Assembly: GCA_013397455.1 (NCBI GenBank)
Contig: VYZB01000327.1
Coordinates: 266,651 to 330,650 of the forward strand
Length of the DNA: 64,000 nt
Reading direction: 5' to 3'
From: Crotophaga sulcirostris
Lineage: Eukaryota > Chordata > Aves > Cuculiformes > Crotophagidae
Position numbers and translations under genes: made by a program. Each line of letters opens with the position of its first letter. Position 1 is the first letter of the stretch. Shown piece after piece: positions 37,445 to 50,200 of this stretch. The notes beneath the pieces are model-generated. The model saw nothing but the letters and a program-made list of their open reading frames with translations, was not told the origin of the DNA and did no database searches.

Positions 37445-39179
37445 TGAATACCTGCAAATGTCAAGGGCTTACATACACTTCATAATAAAATAATAACTAC
37501 TGAAACAATACCTTCTCAGGGCAGACTGCCCTGGAACAAAAATACTCCTGTGTCAAAGTACTAAGACTTAATTTAACTGTCACGAATTAACTGTTATGTT
37601 GTGTAGACCAGTTTTAGCTGTGAACCCAAAAATTTAAAAGGGGTTTTAGAGAGTGTTTTCTGGTAGAACTCATTGACTTGCAGCTTCTGAAAGAAATAAA
37701 TCAAATGTGCTGTCCTTCTAGACATAATGTATATTTTCAGGTTTAAATCTAGGGAGATCAGACATGAATAAACAGCTATCAGTACAGAAAAGTGCAAAAC
37801 TCTGTTTCTCTAATATGAATATTTCCTTTGTTTACAGTAACCTAATGACAGAGTACAATGACAGAGTAATGTCTGTCCCAAAGGATTTCTTAGAAGTGAC
37901 TTTTTTTGTTTCTATTGGTACACACTGAGATAAATCACCTGCCATTTAATATGAGAAGTAGAAATGAAGAGAGTAAATCAAGTTTTAAAAAGAACATGTA
38001 TCATAAGGGATTTGAACCTAAGAAATATAACCTTGAAAATTGTCAATGCGTGTAATTTGGAGAAAAATACCTAAGTGGAAGCACTAACATGGCCTCTCAT
38101 CATGTATGGTAATACAGTGTTCTGTACAACAGTTCTGCATTCTGATACATTTTCTGTGAACCAGAAAGCTCATATGAGTACCCTTTGAGTGTGGCATAAC
38201 ATATATTTCTGATAAAATTCTTGCTTAGGAGTAAAAGATACACAGAACTCAAAACTATAAGAATTGTTAGAAAATCTTTACGTCTGTATTTTCTATTAAT
38301 GAGTTGCCCGTCAGAAGCAAATTACACCTAGGGGATACTTTGATATCAGTTCTCACTGTGTAGGTAAAGCCAAAATAAAATAAAATAAAAAACCACTAAA
38401 TAAAATAAATATTTATTTGTGACACACTTGAAAATTCATCTGAAGCTATCCTGCAATTTTAAAAAACATAGTAATCGGTTCCTAAATACTTTGAGTCTTA
38501 AGGTCTGTCCAGATATGTAAACGGTGTTAATTTCAATTATCTGTCTCTAATATCAGTTATTAAAAATAGACAGTACAGAAACTTTTCACCTCTCATTTAA
38601 TAACATCAGTAGAATCTAGTGGAGTTTGTCTGAATTTTTTTTTTGTTTTCTTTTTGAAATATATATCAGTAGAGTATATATTCATGGTAACTTAGAAATA
38701 TGAATATGAATTTCCAAAGTCTAAGTCTAAGGCCATTTTTTAATGTTTTAACTCTAGAAACGTGCAGTAAGTGGGAATATTTGCTCATAATATTGACACT
38801 TAGTTCATATATCTGGCTTGAATACACTACTTCTAATATTAATGCATAAATTTCAGATGTTGTATAGAAGGCATTTCTGTATGCACTTCAAGGAGTTGCT
38901 ATTCAGCATTCAAAGCCAACAGTCACATGGATATTATGCAGGAGATACTGTCTAGACATTAGCAAGTGGAGTAGCCATTATTAGTACGTGTGACTTTTTT
39001 CTGCCATTAAAATATATAATATACTAAAGGATCAACCTTTGCAATGCCAAGACTTTAAACTGAATTAATTACATTCCAGAATTTTAGCAAAAAAAGGACT
39101 TAAAATTGAAAGTTTCCCTTCGGTCATATAGCATAACCTTAAGCTGTTATTTTTAAAGTCTCTGTTGTAAAGAAACTGC
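37445..39179. other. AT-rich unique DNA, no gene seen
   Basis: No gene or transposon. A (AAAAT)n stretch lies at about 38374-38412 and a small duplication of AATGACAGAGTA at about 37845-37869. Confidence 0.6.
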
Positions 39180-39484
39180 ATTATGCTGAATTGATCAATC
39201 TAAATATTGCTTTCTGTAGCCAACCTCCTAGCAGTGCTGGTAGCCTGAGTGCTAATTGTGTGCAAGTGTTGAACCCAAGCCAGTTCTGGTTGCAGTCTCA
39301 TTAGCATATTCATAAGTCACAGTTTCACGCAGGTGCCAGAAAGCTGCAAAATGTTTTGTGACTATTCACTGCCACAGTAGTAGAAATACTGAATTACGCT
39401 TTAAAAGCTATTAGAGGCTATAAAATAAACTTTTTAATACTGTAGATTCAAAGACTCTCAAATGATCACTCTATGAAGAAATTA
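39180..39484. promoter_or_regulatory. Candidate conserved noncoding segment
   Basis: Higher sequence complexity than its flanks, without repeats. It contains CTCATTAGCATATTCAT (about 39298-39314), which includes POU/homeodomain-like words, and several CAGCTG/CAGGTG-like words, such as CAGGTGCC at about 39331-39338. It lies just upstream of a strong pyrimidine tract. Inference only, from the look of the sequence. Confidence 0.2.
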
Positions 39485-39561
39485 ATTTTTTTTTTCCTTT
39501 TTCCTGCCTGTCCTTCTGCCTCTCCCATCCCCCTTCCCCGCCCCTCCCCTTTGCTCTTCAG
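39485..39561 (+). other. Pyrimidine-rich tract ending in CAG (acceptor-like)
   Basis: About 75 bases are almost all T and C: first a T-run, then CCTGCCTGTCC, and finally CCCCTCCCC and TTTGCTCTTCAG, with AG at 39560-39561. By consensus this would be a strong 3' splice site on the plus strand. After it a short frame stays open for about 26 codons before a TAA near 39640. A second, weaker acceptor-like TTCTTAATACAG ends at 39647. No exon is recognised by its product. It may also be a plain pyrimidine simple repeat. Confidence 0.35.
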
Positions 39562-40689
39562 AGTGGAAAATTCAGATCAGGCAGATTAAAAAGAGCGTTT
39601 CTTGCTTCATCCCCTTTTGAAAACTGGCTCTCATTTTCTTAATACAGGCCAAGGAAGATAGTGTGATAATTACTATATTAGACATCTACAGACCCAGCTG
39701 CATGAGTGATAAACCAGAAGAATGGAACTAAGCTTCTTTTAAATGAACTGGAACAATGCAGACCCTTACTAGTTCAAATAAATTCAAAATAAAAACACAC
39801 TCTCAACATGCTGCTGCCAATAGTGGCAGCATGACAAAAAGGCTTGTCTGGATCAGTGTATCTCTTCACTGCAGGTCACTTTTGGCCCCTTCTTTAGTAA
39901 AATTTTATCTTTCTGTAATGCAAAGACAACTGATTCAATTGAAATTATACCTCAAAACCTTGGTATACCAAAATATTTTAAAGGATTTTCCAGCATTGTT
40001 AACTGCAGATAACCAGGCCCCAGTTTATCAGTCAAGCATATCTAAGCATCTGCTTTTGCAAATAAAATTGCATCCCTGGTAAGAATAAGAAAATCCTAAT
40101 GTAGTTAATTTTACCATTGATCTTGCTGAGAAAGTTTAATCATTTTTACACTGTATATTAGGTTAGAATGCATATTTTATTTCCTCTTAATGGATCCTGT
40201 TAAATCATCCTTCCTCTAGACACAAATTAGCAGGAACTCAATGATCTACACTTTAATAAAACTTAATACAGAGCGATCCACAATCAAAGCACACACTGTG
40301 GGTTTTTTTAGGCAAACGAACTACCCTAGTTACGCCACTTTGTTTAAAAAACATGCACTATCCATCAGGATTTTTGAGTATATATTAATTATTATCCTCT
40401 CATGGAGAGCTAGATTTAAAACTGTGAAATGCTCATTTCCTTTTGCAGTATCCTACATTTCCTTTGCAAAGATGAATATTTCGTGTTCTAATGGGAGGAG
40501 TACTTATGTGAAAGCTATAAAATCCATCTACATGAAAACTATTAAAAAATAAGGCAACTACAAGGTACCTGCAGAAGCATCTGTATTTTGATGCTACATC
40601 CTCTAGTCCTACCTACATCTTACATAAAGTGTTGAGATTCAATGTGTTAGGAGAATTTGACACTGACTACCCTAGATACTTCTAGCATG
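39562..40689. other. AT-rich DNA, no gene recognised
   Basis: It holds a 108-codon ORF at 39756-40082 and a 103-codon ORF at 40241-40552, both without recognisable motifs. A small perfect hairpin lies at 39813-39830 with arms GCTGCCA and TGGCAGC around a 4-base loop ATAG. Its function, if any, is unknown. Confidence 0.5.
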
Positions 40690-41640
40690 TCAACTAGAAA
40701 AGCCTTAGAGACCTAGGGAGCCATAGTCGTTCCCATCACAAAGCTGGAAGTTGCCAGTCGAGTGACAAAATGTGTTTCCACTTTAGTTCTGGACTTCCCC
40801 TGCGATGTCACAAGGAGAGCGCCCTGAGCATAAAAAGCCCCAGGGAGTTGGCAGTGAGCTGCCGAAAAAATGCACCCAGCACAGTCGACTCCTTGATGAG
40901 ATTTGGGTGTCCTCAGAAACAAGGGCACCAAGAAGCAGGATTCATACTGCATTACATGACATTTCTGGTCCCTGGCATGTGCATTACTGCCTCTTTATCC
41001 CTCAGATTCACAAGGGGGGTTGTGCCCAGAAAACTCTCCCCGAAGATGAGCTGTAAAATTCCTCAGACTGGTGAAGGAAATATGCACGTTTGCTTGGTTT
41101 TCTTTTTCTCTTCCTGTGTTCTTAATTCTAAGCATCAGGCTAAGTATTCTATTAAAAAGAGGGATAGTCTCTATTTAGAAGGAGGTAGAGGCCACATCAG
41201 ATGCTGAGTGCTTTTGGACAGGTTGAGATTGCTCATTCCTGCCAAGAGGGAAGATCCTCTGCAATGTTATTGAGGCACAAAATAAGGCTGCTGGGGAAAA
41301 TTTGAAACTAAAGTATAAGATCTAAGGAATGGCTATATATTCTGTTCTCAGGCCATAGTGAGCTAAATTCAGGAATTCAATTTCAAATTTAGGAGCAGTA
41401 GCTGACTTTCACACAGCAGTAACTGAGGCACATGGCTACAAGTGGCTATAGGAAGCTACAGGTTTGTTTGGCCAGTGCATTGTCCGTAGGCACCCTGAAG
41501 CCACATAGATGTATCAGTGCATCACCCTGCCTGAGCTATTGCACAGAAGCCCTCTGAAAAGGAGGGCACATCAGGTGCACTCGCACCCAGTGTCACAATA
41601 ACACAGACACGCAACTTCTGGAACAAACCTGAAGTACAGA
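40690..41640. other. GC-richer segment of unknown origin
   Basis: For about 950 bases the sequence is visibly richer in G and C than the flanks and carries several CpG sites, for example at about 40735, 40803, 40820 and 40885. Three overlapping ORFs (40770-41207 plus, 40805-41056 plus, 40713-40952 minus) arise from this composition and none shows a domain I know. No LTR termini, CR1 tail or poly(A) was found. It could be an ancient retroviral or DNA-transposon fragment, a noncoding RNA exon or an isochore fluctuation. Confidence 0.3.
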
Positions 41641-44600
41641 GTAATTAAAAGTATGAGTAGGGTATGTTTATGTTTGCTAATGAAAAATCATGCCAATAGA
41701 TTCATGCTCCATTCCTGGGCTTGGTCACTGGTCCCAGGAAAAATCCTATCCATTTGAACTGCATGAATTATCAGAGTGTAAGAAGCAGTCAGACTATTAT
41801 GCCTCAAGCAGACATGATATCCTAGTTTCCATCTTTCTCATTTATATTTGTAAAGGCTGAACTTTAACTCAAAACAAAACTATTTATTTGTGTGTTCCAG
41901 TTATGACCAGTGCTGGAATACATCTGTTGTTCTTAATTTACGGAAATGCTTTGAAACAATGAAACTTTGTTCCTAGTTTTACTTGCACAAAGTCATTTAG
42001 TGGGTGTTGTCTCAACAAACTGGAACATGAGCTTAAGTATAGTGAGCCTTGAGAAAAAATGATGGCAAGTTTTGCTCTCCAAGGAGAATGCCTGGTTAAA
42101 GTAAAATATCCCCACCATATCCTAGGGAGTACTATCACTGTGGTTGTTCCCTTTATAGCTAATGGAAAGGAACAGGCACCTCTAGAGAGTCATTAATCTC
42201 ATCATAAGATAGAACAGATGAATATCCCTGGAGGAGCCTATTTTTCTCCATTAACTATAAAGAGATCCTAAAATGCTTGGCTCAGATTTTAGATGTCTAA
42301 CTTTCAGATGTTAAATTACAACTGATTAAGTCAATCACATGTTGTCCCTTAGCAGAATGTATTCCCTTCACAACCAGTCAACTCAGTCAGCATCCACAAA
42401 AAAACAGGATGGAAAGAGAAAATCAGCCTTGAATCTTGCCTGAACCTCCTCACATATTTGCAGTAATTTGTCATCGACAGCATACAAACAAGGAAAAATG
42501 CATATTGTCAGGAGCTCTTGACTCTGATGCCTCTTTTTAACAGACTTTCCTTTATTTCCAGTTTTGGGACACTAACAGATTTATAAGGAAGGAAAGTGTT
42601 AGAAAGGGTATTATCTATTACTGCAGATAGTGACTACCATATGGACAGCAAGTGTTCTGCATCTGTTTTGCACATTGTTAAAAACACCAGACACAATTTT
42701 CTGTTGCATACCAACATCAGTGTTATCACTTGAAACACCATACTCCTGGCAGTTGGCTTTTTGAGTTGTGGTGCATCCATTTTCTATCTGATAGGTACAG
42801 GTAGAAATCTGTTGCTGAGTTGCAGCAATTCACCACAGTTTTGCTGCTATATTCATAAGACTCCCATTTTCATAAACTGCCTGTATTCAAATGCTCTATG
42901 AGCTTTCACACAGAAATATTCTTGAAAGTTAAAAAACAATTATTTTGCTCATACAAGTTGTTACAAATGCAAACTTAGCTGTAGAAATGTGGTGGCTACT
43001 AAGATGTTATCTTTTACTAGCATTTGTATACTATATGCAAGGAAATACATATTTCTCTTTATAGAAAGTTTCACTCGCTGTGGCTAGGTATTTTTCAGCA
43101 TATCATCTTGTGAAAACAACCAAACAAGTAAGTTTAGTTCTTCTTTATTGTGGGGCTTATTCTTTCCATGACTATTGAGGCTGTCATAGGGTCTTGCTGA
43201 GAGGTCAGCTGTGAATCCCAAACTCTGCAGAAGCCAGACAGAAAATAACTGCATCCGAAAGTGTGTGAAGATGAATATTTTCAAGAATAGTATTTTCAGT
43301 GTAGCTACTGAAAAATAAACTACCAAACCACCCATTTTCTCCTAAAATCTAAAAGTTCTGAAGTCTCAAGTCTTCCAAAAACCTCTTTCTTCACTGCTGA
43401 ATATGAAACTACTCTCTTTTTTGTCTAGTTTTTGGTATTTTTTTTATGTACATATGCACACACAACCCCTTTAGTTCCAAAAGTGCATTTACAGGTCATT
43501 TAATGTGAAAATGGCAAGGAGAAACTAATTTATCCATCTGAATTTCTCATCATCAGTAGGGGTTTTTTTTGTCAAAATTTAATGTTAGGCTATAAACGTC
43601 TATTCATGGCTAAGGAAAGAAAAGAAATTCACACAAGCATTTTGCAACAATATTTGAAAACCATGAAAATTTTACACAATATTGTAGCACCTGGCTGCAT
43701 AAGGTAAAACTGCACCTCAGTAATACTCACTAACAAGACTGAAATATATGCAGGAAGATACAAAGACACATAGACCTCAACAGCAGTACAGGAGTAACAG
43801 AAAGAACAACTGAAAAATATGTCGTCAATCTGTTATGTATAAAATAGATCTGTGCTCCACTTCAGCGTCAGCCATGCATGACTTTTTGTTCCTCTGTTAT
43901 CTTTACTTAGTATAGACAAGGAAAGTTAATTTCCATTTATATGAGGCTTTTCTGCAAAGCAACAGCATTTTAAATAATATCTTAGGGAACTTTTGACAAA
44001 ATGTAAAAGTAGAATGGAGAGTTCTTGAGTTTATGAGTAAAAAATTTCTGGGACACTACTATATGGAAAAGCTACCTATACCTTGAGAAAAATTTATAGT
44101 CAGAAAGTACTTAGCTGTTTCGCATGAATTTTTGTCTGGCAATCTTCATAATAAATACAGCAGGAGACATCTAATGGGGAAAATAATAATATAGTCTCAG
44201 TAATTCATCTGGAATAGCTTAAGAAGATGCCTTGATGCTCCTCAGCTAGAACCTATTGTCCTGATATCTCTGACCCCAAAACAAATCATGTGATTACTCC
44301 AAATCCATTTCAGTGCAATGTTAGATGACTGTCTTAAATCATTGCTGAATTTCAAATTACTAGGTTTTGGTTTAGGTATTAGCTGACAACCCAGTTTTTA
44401 TAATGCAGAATTACCTTCATAACATCATCATTCATAATGACGAATTTCTAAAGTTCTTTATTCTTTTTATTTAATTGAGATATTGCAGTGAATATTCAAT
44501 TTTATTTGCAGATGTCTTCTGTAAATTTAGAAAGTTTCCTCTACAATGAGCAAGGAGAGACAGGCCCATACTGGATTTGGTTTAATTCATGCCCACTGAA

Positions 44601-46284
44601 GTGTTTGCCATTTACGGCTATCTTAAAAAGTTTTGCTTCAAAATTTTGGTGATATTTTAAATTTTGTTAATTAAGAAAAACTAATAAAATGTTGACTTAA
44701 GTTTGGTAGAGCTTTTATTCAGCCATCTGCTGTGGCTGTATGGTATAGGAATAAAACATAAGTTAGTGGGTGAAACTGTAATGATCTTTATGTTATGAGT
44801 TCCCATTCCTATACTAAACGTTCTGATCCAACACAATCACCTCATTAGGGTTACAATGAAAGGATGAAGGTCTCTGTTCATGTGAAATATGTCACATTAG
44901 TTATTCATAAAGTTGTTCTGGTTTTAAAGATCTATACACCTCTCATGATATCTGGGCATTTTGTAAATTAATACTACTTACTAAACAGATCAATGTTGCG
45001 CCGTATATGTTGCTGGGTTTATGTTTTTATGAGAATTATATATTCTAGTGAGAACAGATTCACTCAGACTGATGGTATGAAGCTCTGCAGAAGCACTAGA
45101 AGCTGCCCTGCAGGGCCATCTGCCATTTGCAATGAGTAACAAATCAAAAGTTTTTGAAATGTTCTCACAGATGCAAGCAAAAAACTGTTATGTAATATAT
45201 GGTTTCCACATCTTGGAGCAGACAATATTATGTAACCTATCTAAGGTAAGTATTTCTGTGGGTGCATGTGTACAAATGTGCAGTTTGTCTGTCTGACAGG
45301 CTAGCTGTGATTTTTTTGAATGTTTTCAAGAACTAAATCAACATTACCAGGGAAAATATATACATAAAACAACAATATAACAAAACTCTTTCATCTCTCT
45401 GAAGCATTGACTAGATCCAATCATAGTGAGCATGATAAGTGGTCACAGGGTGCTACATTGAAAAATACTTCTCTAGGATCATTTAAAACAACTGTGATCC
45501 ATCATATTTCCAGTTCACGAAAAGAATAACAGTGGTATTAGTGCTTCTTGGCCTCAAAAGGCTGTCTAAAGATCTGTCAACACTTCTGTTAATTTATCTG
45601 TAAAAGTGTGCTTTAAGTGGCTTTGTTCTGTTGTGAAAGAGAACTGTTACATGGCCAAGCTGTTTATCTGTCCTTGCTTTTGAAACTGCTGAACTGACAC
45701 CAGAAAATGCAGGTGATTGGACTGGAAATTTGCAGACTGCAGAAACAAAAATTTAATAGCTTGTAAATGGTGAAAGAAAGAAAGAGGAGGTTCAAAGAGA
45801 ACGAAGGCAGTAGAAAATCTTAGCTTTCAGAACAACTTTTTCCTTTCTAAAACTGCACTCTCTACTTCCAGGCTTAACAGGAAAAGCATTTACTATTTTC
45901 AGAATGATGGATTTGATCTTGAAATCACAAGAATAGACTTAATATAGAAATATTTCTATGTCACAACAATAAAAGAATGCATTAAACCCCTCTATCTTTA
46001 CTATTTGAGATGCATTTGCAGTGTCTGTTAGTATTATCATCTCAGGAAATCAGGTCAATTGCTTGAATACCTAAATATGGTTGGCTGGTGCCTACTCTTA
46101 GGCAATCAGGTTTAAAAAATATATTCTTTTTTCTTACATTGAGAAGAGACATGACATATTCTGGAAGGCTGTAGAGTGAAAAAAAAAATATATCATTCTG
46201 CCAAAGAACAACTTTCAAAATTACAAGCGTAATTTATTAAAAAAACAAAACAAATTGAAAACAACTGCATTAATATTAATATAT
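41641..46284. other. AT-rich unique DNA, no gene seen
   Basis: No exon, RNA gene or transposon that I recognise over about 4.6 kb. ORFs at 41938-42138 and 43084-43335 (both minus) carry no motif. Confidence 0.6.
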
Positions 46285-46463
46285 TCTGCCCAGGGAGGTG
46301 GTGGAGTCGTTGACCCTGGAGGTGTTTAAGGGAAGACTGGATGAGGCACTGAGTGCCATGGTTTAGGTGATGGGATGATGTTAATGTTGGCTTATAGGTT
46401 GGACTTGATGATCTCAGAGGTCCCTTCCAACCTGGTGATACTGTGATACTGTGATACTGTAAT
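46285..46463 (+). mobile_element. Short CR1 LINE 3' end with (TGATACTG)n tail
   Basis: Starts in the ORF2 C-terminus at CTGCCCAGGGAGGTGGTGGA and continues to GGTGTTTAAGGGAAGACTGG. It then passes into a different 3' UTR, GATGAGGCACTGAGTGCCAT and GGTTGGACTTGATGATCTCA. The tail is three copies of TGATACTG (46436-46460), unlike the ATTCTATG tail of most other copies here. The sequence looks little decayed, which suggests one of the younger insertions in the window. TAATATA-type sequence on both sides might be a target duplication, but it is too simple to be sure. Confidence 0.93.
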
Positions 46464-46889
46464 ATATATGCAATGAATATTGAGCTTGTAGAGCCATCAT
46501 AGTCAAACCTGAATTCTACATTCCTGTGTGGGAAGTCCAAATAGAAGTGCTGGTGAATGCATGGCATACTTTACTCATTTGTGTGGGATGCTTGTGTTTC
46601 AGGAAATCTGAATGATGCCTCAGAGCCTCACAATTGCGGCTCCAAGGTATTAACAGCAAAGCAAAAGAAAAGATGCCTGGTAAGTCTTTTGCTGTCAATG
46701 GCAACATACTGGAAGTTATATAAACAGTCAAGGAAAACTGAGTAGAACTGTGAAACATTGGTATAAAAATTTTCTAGAACTTACTGAGTTAATTTAAAGA
46801 AAATATTTTTGAATGACTAGGGATTTTTCAACAGCTATTAGATATGTTGTCCTAGGATTGTATATTTACAAGTACATAAGCGTGTACAC
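46464..46889. other. AT-rich unique DNA, no gene seen
   Basis: A 62-codon plus-strand ORF at 46557-46745 overlaps minus-strand ORFs; none has a recognisable motif. Confidence 0.55.
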
Positions 46890-46959
46890 TTATTTATATT
46901 TATTTATATTTATATTTATATTTATATTTATATTTATATTTATATTTATATTTATATAT
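46890..46959. repeat. (TTTATA)n hexanucleotide microsatellite
   Basis: About ten TTTATA/TATTTA units in a row, nearly pure. Read on the minus strand it yields a Tyr-Lys repeat ORF (46900-47088), which is an artefact of the repeat. Confidence 0.97.
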
Positions 46960-49179
46960 GAAAGTGATTAAATACACCTTGCAGACAAAAATAATTTTAA
47001 AATCACACATGTAACTCAGCAATAGGAAAGCATTATACAGCAAACGTGGATTTTGCAATGTCAAGAAAGCAAAAAGGAGTATCTCCACATCACACAGAAG
47101 AAAAACAATGAAGAAAAAAGAAGCAAAATAGATGGTGAAATTGAGAAATAGAAAAAAACAGAGAAAATATTAATGAGTTAGGTGTGAGATATCACTTCCA
47201 CTATATCAGGAAAAAATAATTTGTGGTAATGCAGACTGTACTAAATTCATGCATTGGCAAGCAAAATCTGAATATGAAATTAGGAAAGAAACAAAAGAAA
47301 TTTCTTCAACTGTAGAAAGACATGTAAATAAATAACCTTTAGCTATACTCAGCAAGATATAGCACCGTACTCACATCTCAATAAATCATCTTAAGACAAA
47401 TGAAGTACTGGGTAAATAATAAGTGTCTGTTCTCCTTTTGGTCTGTATGTGGTTCTACTGATTACATCAGTGAGAAATACATTTAGGATATCTATAGGAT
47501 CAGACTAACAATATGATCTGATTGCAGGGAACTTATACACCTTTAAATGAGGCATGTTTTCTCTTCCAACAAAATCACTTATAACACTGATGAAATAAAA
47601 TTCTAACTTTACACTGGAGCAAAAAGGTAAGTACTTCCATGAGTTTCATTGTGAGTAATGTGGAATGATTTTATTTCACAACATATGCATTTTAATGCCT
47701 TATTATATCGGAAAAAAATACAACCATATATCCAATTGTCTTGTTTGCTGAAGACATTTGTATGGCTGAGTGCAATTCTAGACTTTTTAAGTTGTGATCA
47801 AACGTAGGAGGAGGATTTGAAAGTTTTGCTGCTTGTATTCAGAGAAAACCACAGAATGTTCATGAGTCCCAAGAAACTATACATACTGTATTGCAAATCA
47901 GGTCTTATGGTTACAGTTGGATGTACAAGACACAAAAGCGGACTGAACCGTAAGATCTGATAAGAAAATTAATATTTTAGAACCTTATATGGGAAATTAG
48001 TAAATTTAGATGTATAAGTTCAAATAAGTGATACAGAAAGTTCTCATTTCAGTAGCTGTCTAGTCTAAAAAGTACTTGCTTGTTACAATGTGTTGTATTT
48101 CTTTAGACTGGTAAATCAACAAGTGTCAATACTGTACCCAGGCTGGTACAGATTGGCCCATAGGTGTTGCCTTATTCGATAGTTGTGAAACAAAAATTGA
48201 AATCAGAAAAAAGCATGTGTCATTTTCATCAAAACACATAAATGATGATGTCGAGCAAGTAGCAGACTTCGTTGCTATTTCCTATTTAATCCAGTGACTA
48301 ATATACCAAGGGTAAAGACAAGGCTGCATACTCTGTGAGCAGTGACTAGAAAACTGTTTTCTTTTTTTCCACAGGCTTGCATACTCCAGAGTAATATTTC
48401 TTCATGACTAATCTCCATGTGACTCTAACAGTTTTTCAGTTTCTTATGCAGTGATTCATGTATAGCAAAATGGAGAGCTTTCCTGTTTAGACTATAAGGT
48501 ATGATCGTGAATCACAGTAACTTGAATTCAGCAACAAGTCCAGGCTTCCCATTTTGAGGTAAAATCTCTAAGCAAACAAGTGAACAAAAATTTATAGGTA
48601 CAATATGTACATTCATAAGTATTTTGTACCATATTTCGAAAAAAGTGAGTTGTGTTCATTTAATTCATTAACCAGAGGAAAGGGTTCTATGAATGGAAAT
48701 AGATATTAAATGTGCAAGTACGAGTCAGATACAAGATTTCAGAGACAGGACTTCAGGTTTATGTTAGCAATTTGAATGCTAACTTCATTCCTTCCAACCA
48801 CCTCTAAAGCACAGACAATAAACTTCTAGGTAGAGAGGTGCCTTGCTAAGTACACTGCATTACCTCAGCACTGGAAATACTCCAATGCATGATGAAGTTT
48901 AGATATACTCCTTATATTACAGAGAATATTGCCAACTATTGTCTCCTATTTCTGCACACAGCTATTCTATACATGCAAATCAGCTATTCAAATATGCATT
49001 TTGTATATTTGCATCTTAAAAATACCAAGTTTTATCCCTTCAGATGAATTCACATTAAATTTAAGTCTGTGGAAACTCAACTGGTCATATCAGGAGTAAT
49101 TTATTAAATGTCATTTTATGCAAAATGTTTAAGGCTCAGATAAAGTCTGAGATAAGTAAGATCTCAGACAGATAATCAT
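46960..49179. other. AT-rich unique DNA, no gene seen
   Basis: No exon, RNA gene or transposon recognised. Confidence 0.6.
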
Positions 49180-49231
49180 AGAAAGTTAGGTAACCATAAA
49201 AAGTTAGGTAACCACATAGTTATGTAACCAC
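49180..49231. repeat. Three-unit tandem repeat, 16-18 bp units
   Basis: AGAAAGTTAGGTAACCAT, then AAAAAGTTAGGTAACCAC, then the diverged ATAGTTATGTAACCAC. A small local minisatellite; the units each contain GTAACCA. Confidence 0.9.
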
Positions 49232-50065
49232 AGTGTTCACAAAGAAGAAAATATTTCAGAAATATCTTTGAAACCTAGTGACAAACATTAATAGTCATAG
49301 ATTCCACCACTGTTGATTTCAAACATGAGAGGAAATTAAGACTGTTATAAAAGCAAGCAATCATTTTTGATAGTTTTCAAGTGTTTTTCATTTTGAAAAC
49401 ATTGTTAACTCAAAATACATTAAATTCTGTCTGAAATTTATTTCATGTTTATTTTTGTAAAATTATGCTATATGATAAATGAAAAAGAAAGGATGAAACA
49501 GTGATCCTTTGGAGATAATTTGGGGTACAAACTCATAGCTTCAGTCTCTGTAGAACTACGAATACATGTCAACCAACAAACATTCTATTCCAGTAATGTG
49601 TGCCATGCTACTGGCTGTGGTTTTACCTTCCGCTAACACTCACGGTCAATTTGAGATCCAGAATATATTTTAACCATTTTATTTTGCACCTCATCTTCCC
49701 TCAATGTTAGCAAAGTCCTAGTTCATGGTGAAGTGCAGTCACACCCTAAATTGTTGGTTTTATTGTTATTTTTCCACATGGTTATTCTGCATTTATAAAT
49801 TAATTTCTCTATAATTTTAAATTTCAGAAACATAAATATTTTTACAATTGTTTTCCCTTCTTTTAAGAGTGATCTGCAATTTTCATTTAACGGTAACTTA
49901 AATGTGACACATCTTATCCAAGGAAATTTTATTGCAGTATACAATATAGATGCTTACAGTATGGAAGTGAATGCTATGTCAGATTATAGATCCTGTAAAT
50001 TCTAGTTTATTTACCCTTTGAAAATTTCAAAAATAGCTTTATGACGTACGCACTTGACACCCAGT
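49232..50065. other. AT-rich unique DNA, no gene seen
   Basis: No exon or repeat family recognised. The minus-strand ORF at 49723-49944 has no recognisable content. Confidence 0.6.
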
Positions 50066-50200
50066 CCCCCCAATAAAAAAAAAAAATAAAAAAAAACAGC
50101 AGCATGTTGGTTCAGGAGGTGAAGGTCTGAGCTGTGGCTGGGCCAGGAACTCCTCAAGGAAATCCATGAGGAACAGAGCAACAGAGTGAACATCAATAAA
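50066..50200. other. A-rich run followed by a GC-richer patch
   Basis: CCCCCCAATA and A-runs (about 50066-50097) are followed by about 100 bases of GC-richer sequence starting CAGCAGCATGTTGG and containing GCTGTGGCTGGGCCAGGAAC. The order, A-run first and then the richer sequence, does not fit a processed pseudogene on either strand. Origin unknown. Confidence 0.4.

Noticed and set aside
40713..41207. Overlapping ORFs in the GC-richer block as a conserved gene
   Set aside because: ORFs occur on both strands and in several frames at once, which reflects the lower stop-codon frequency of GC-richer DNA; no protein family is recognisable.
46900..47088. Minus-strand ORF with a Tyr-Lys repeat
   Set aside because: Produced by the (TTTATA)n microsatellite.
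49180..49231. Tandem repeats as a CRISPR array
   Set aside because: The units are directly adjacent and diverged, with no spacers, and the DNA is clearly vertebrate.
50066..50200. Processed pseudogene with poly(A)
   Set aside because: The A-run precedes the GC-richer part on the plus strand, the wrong order for plus, and for a minus-strand retrogene a T-run would be expected on the plus strand.
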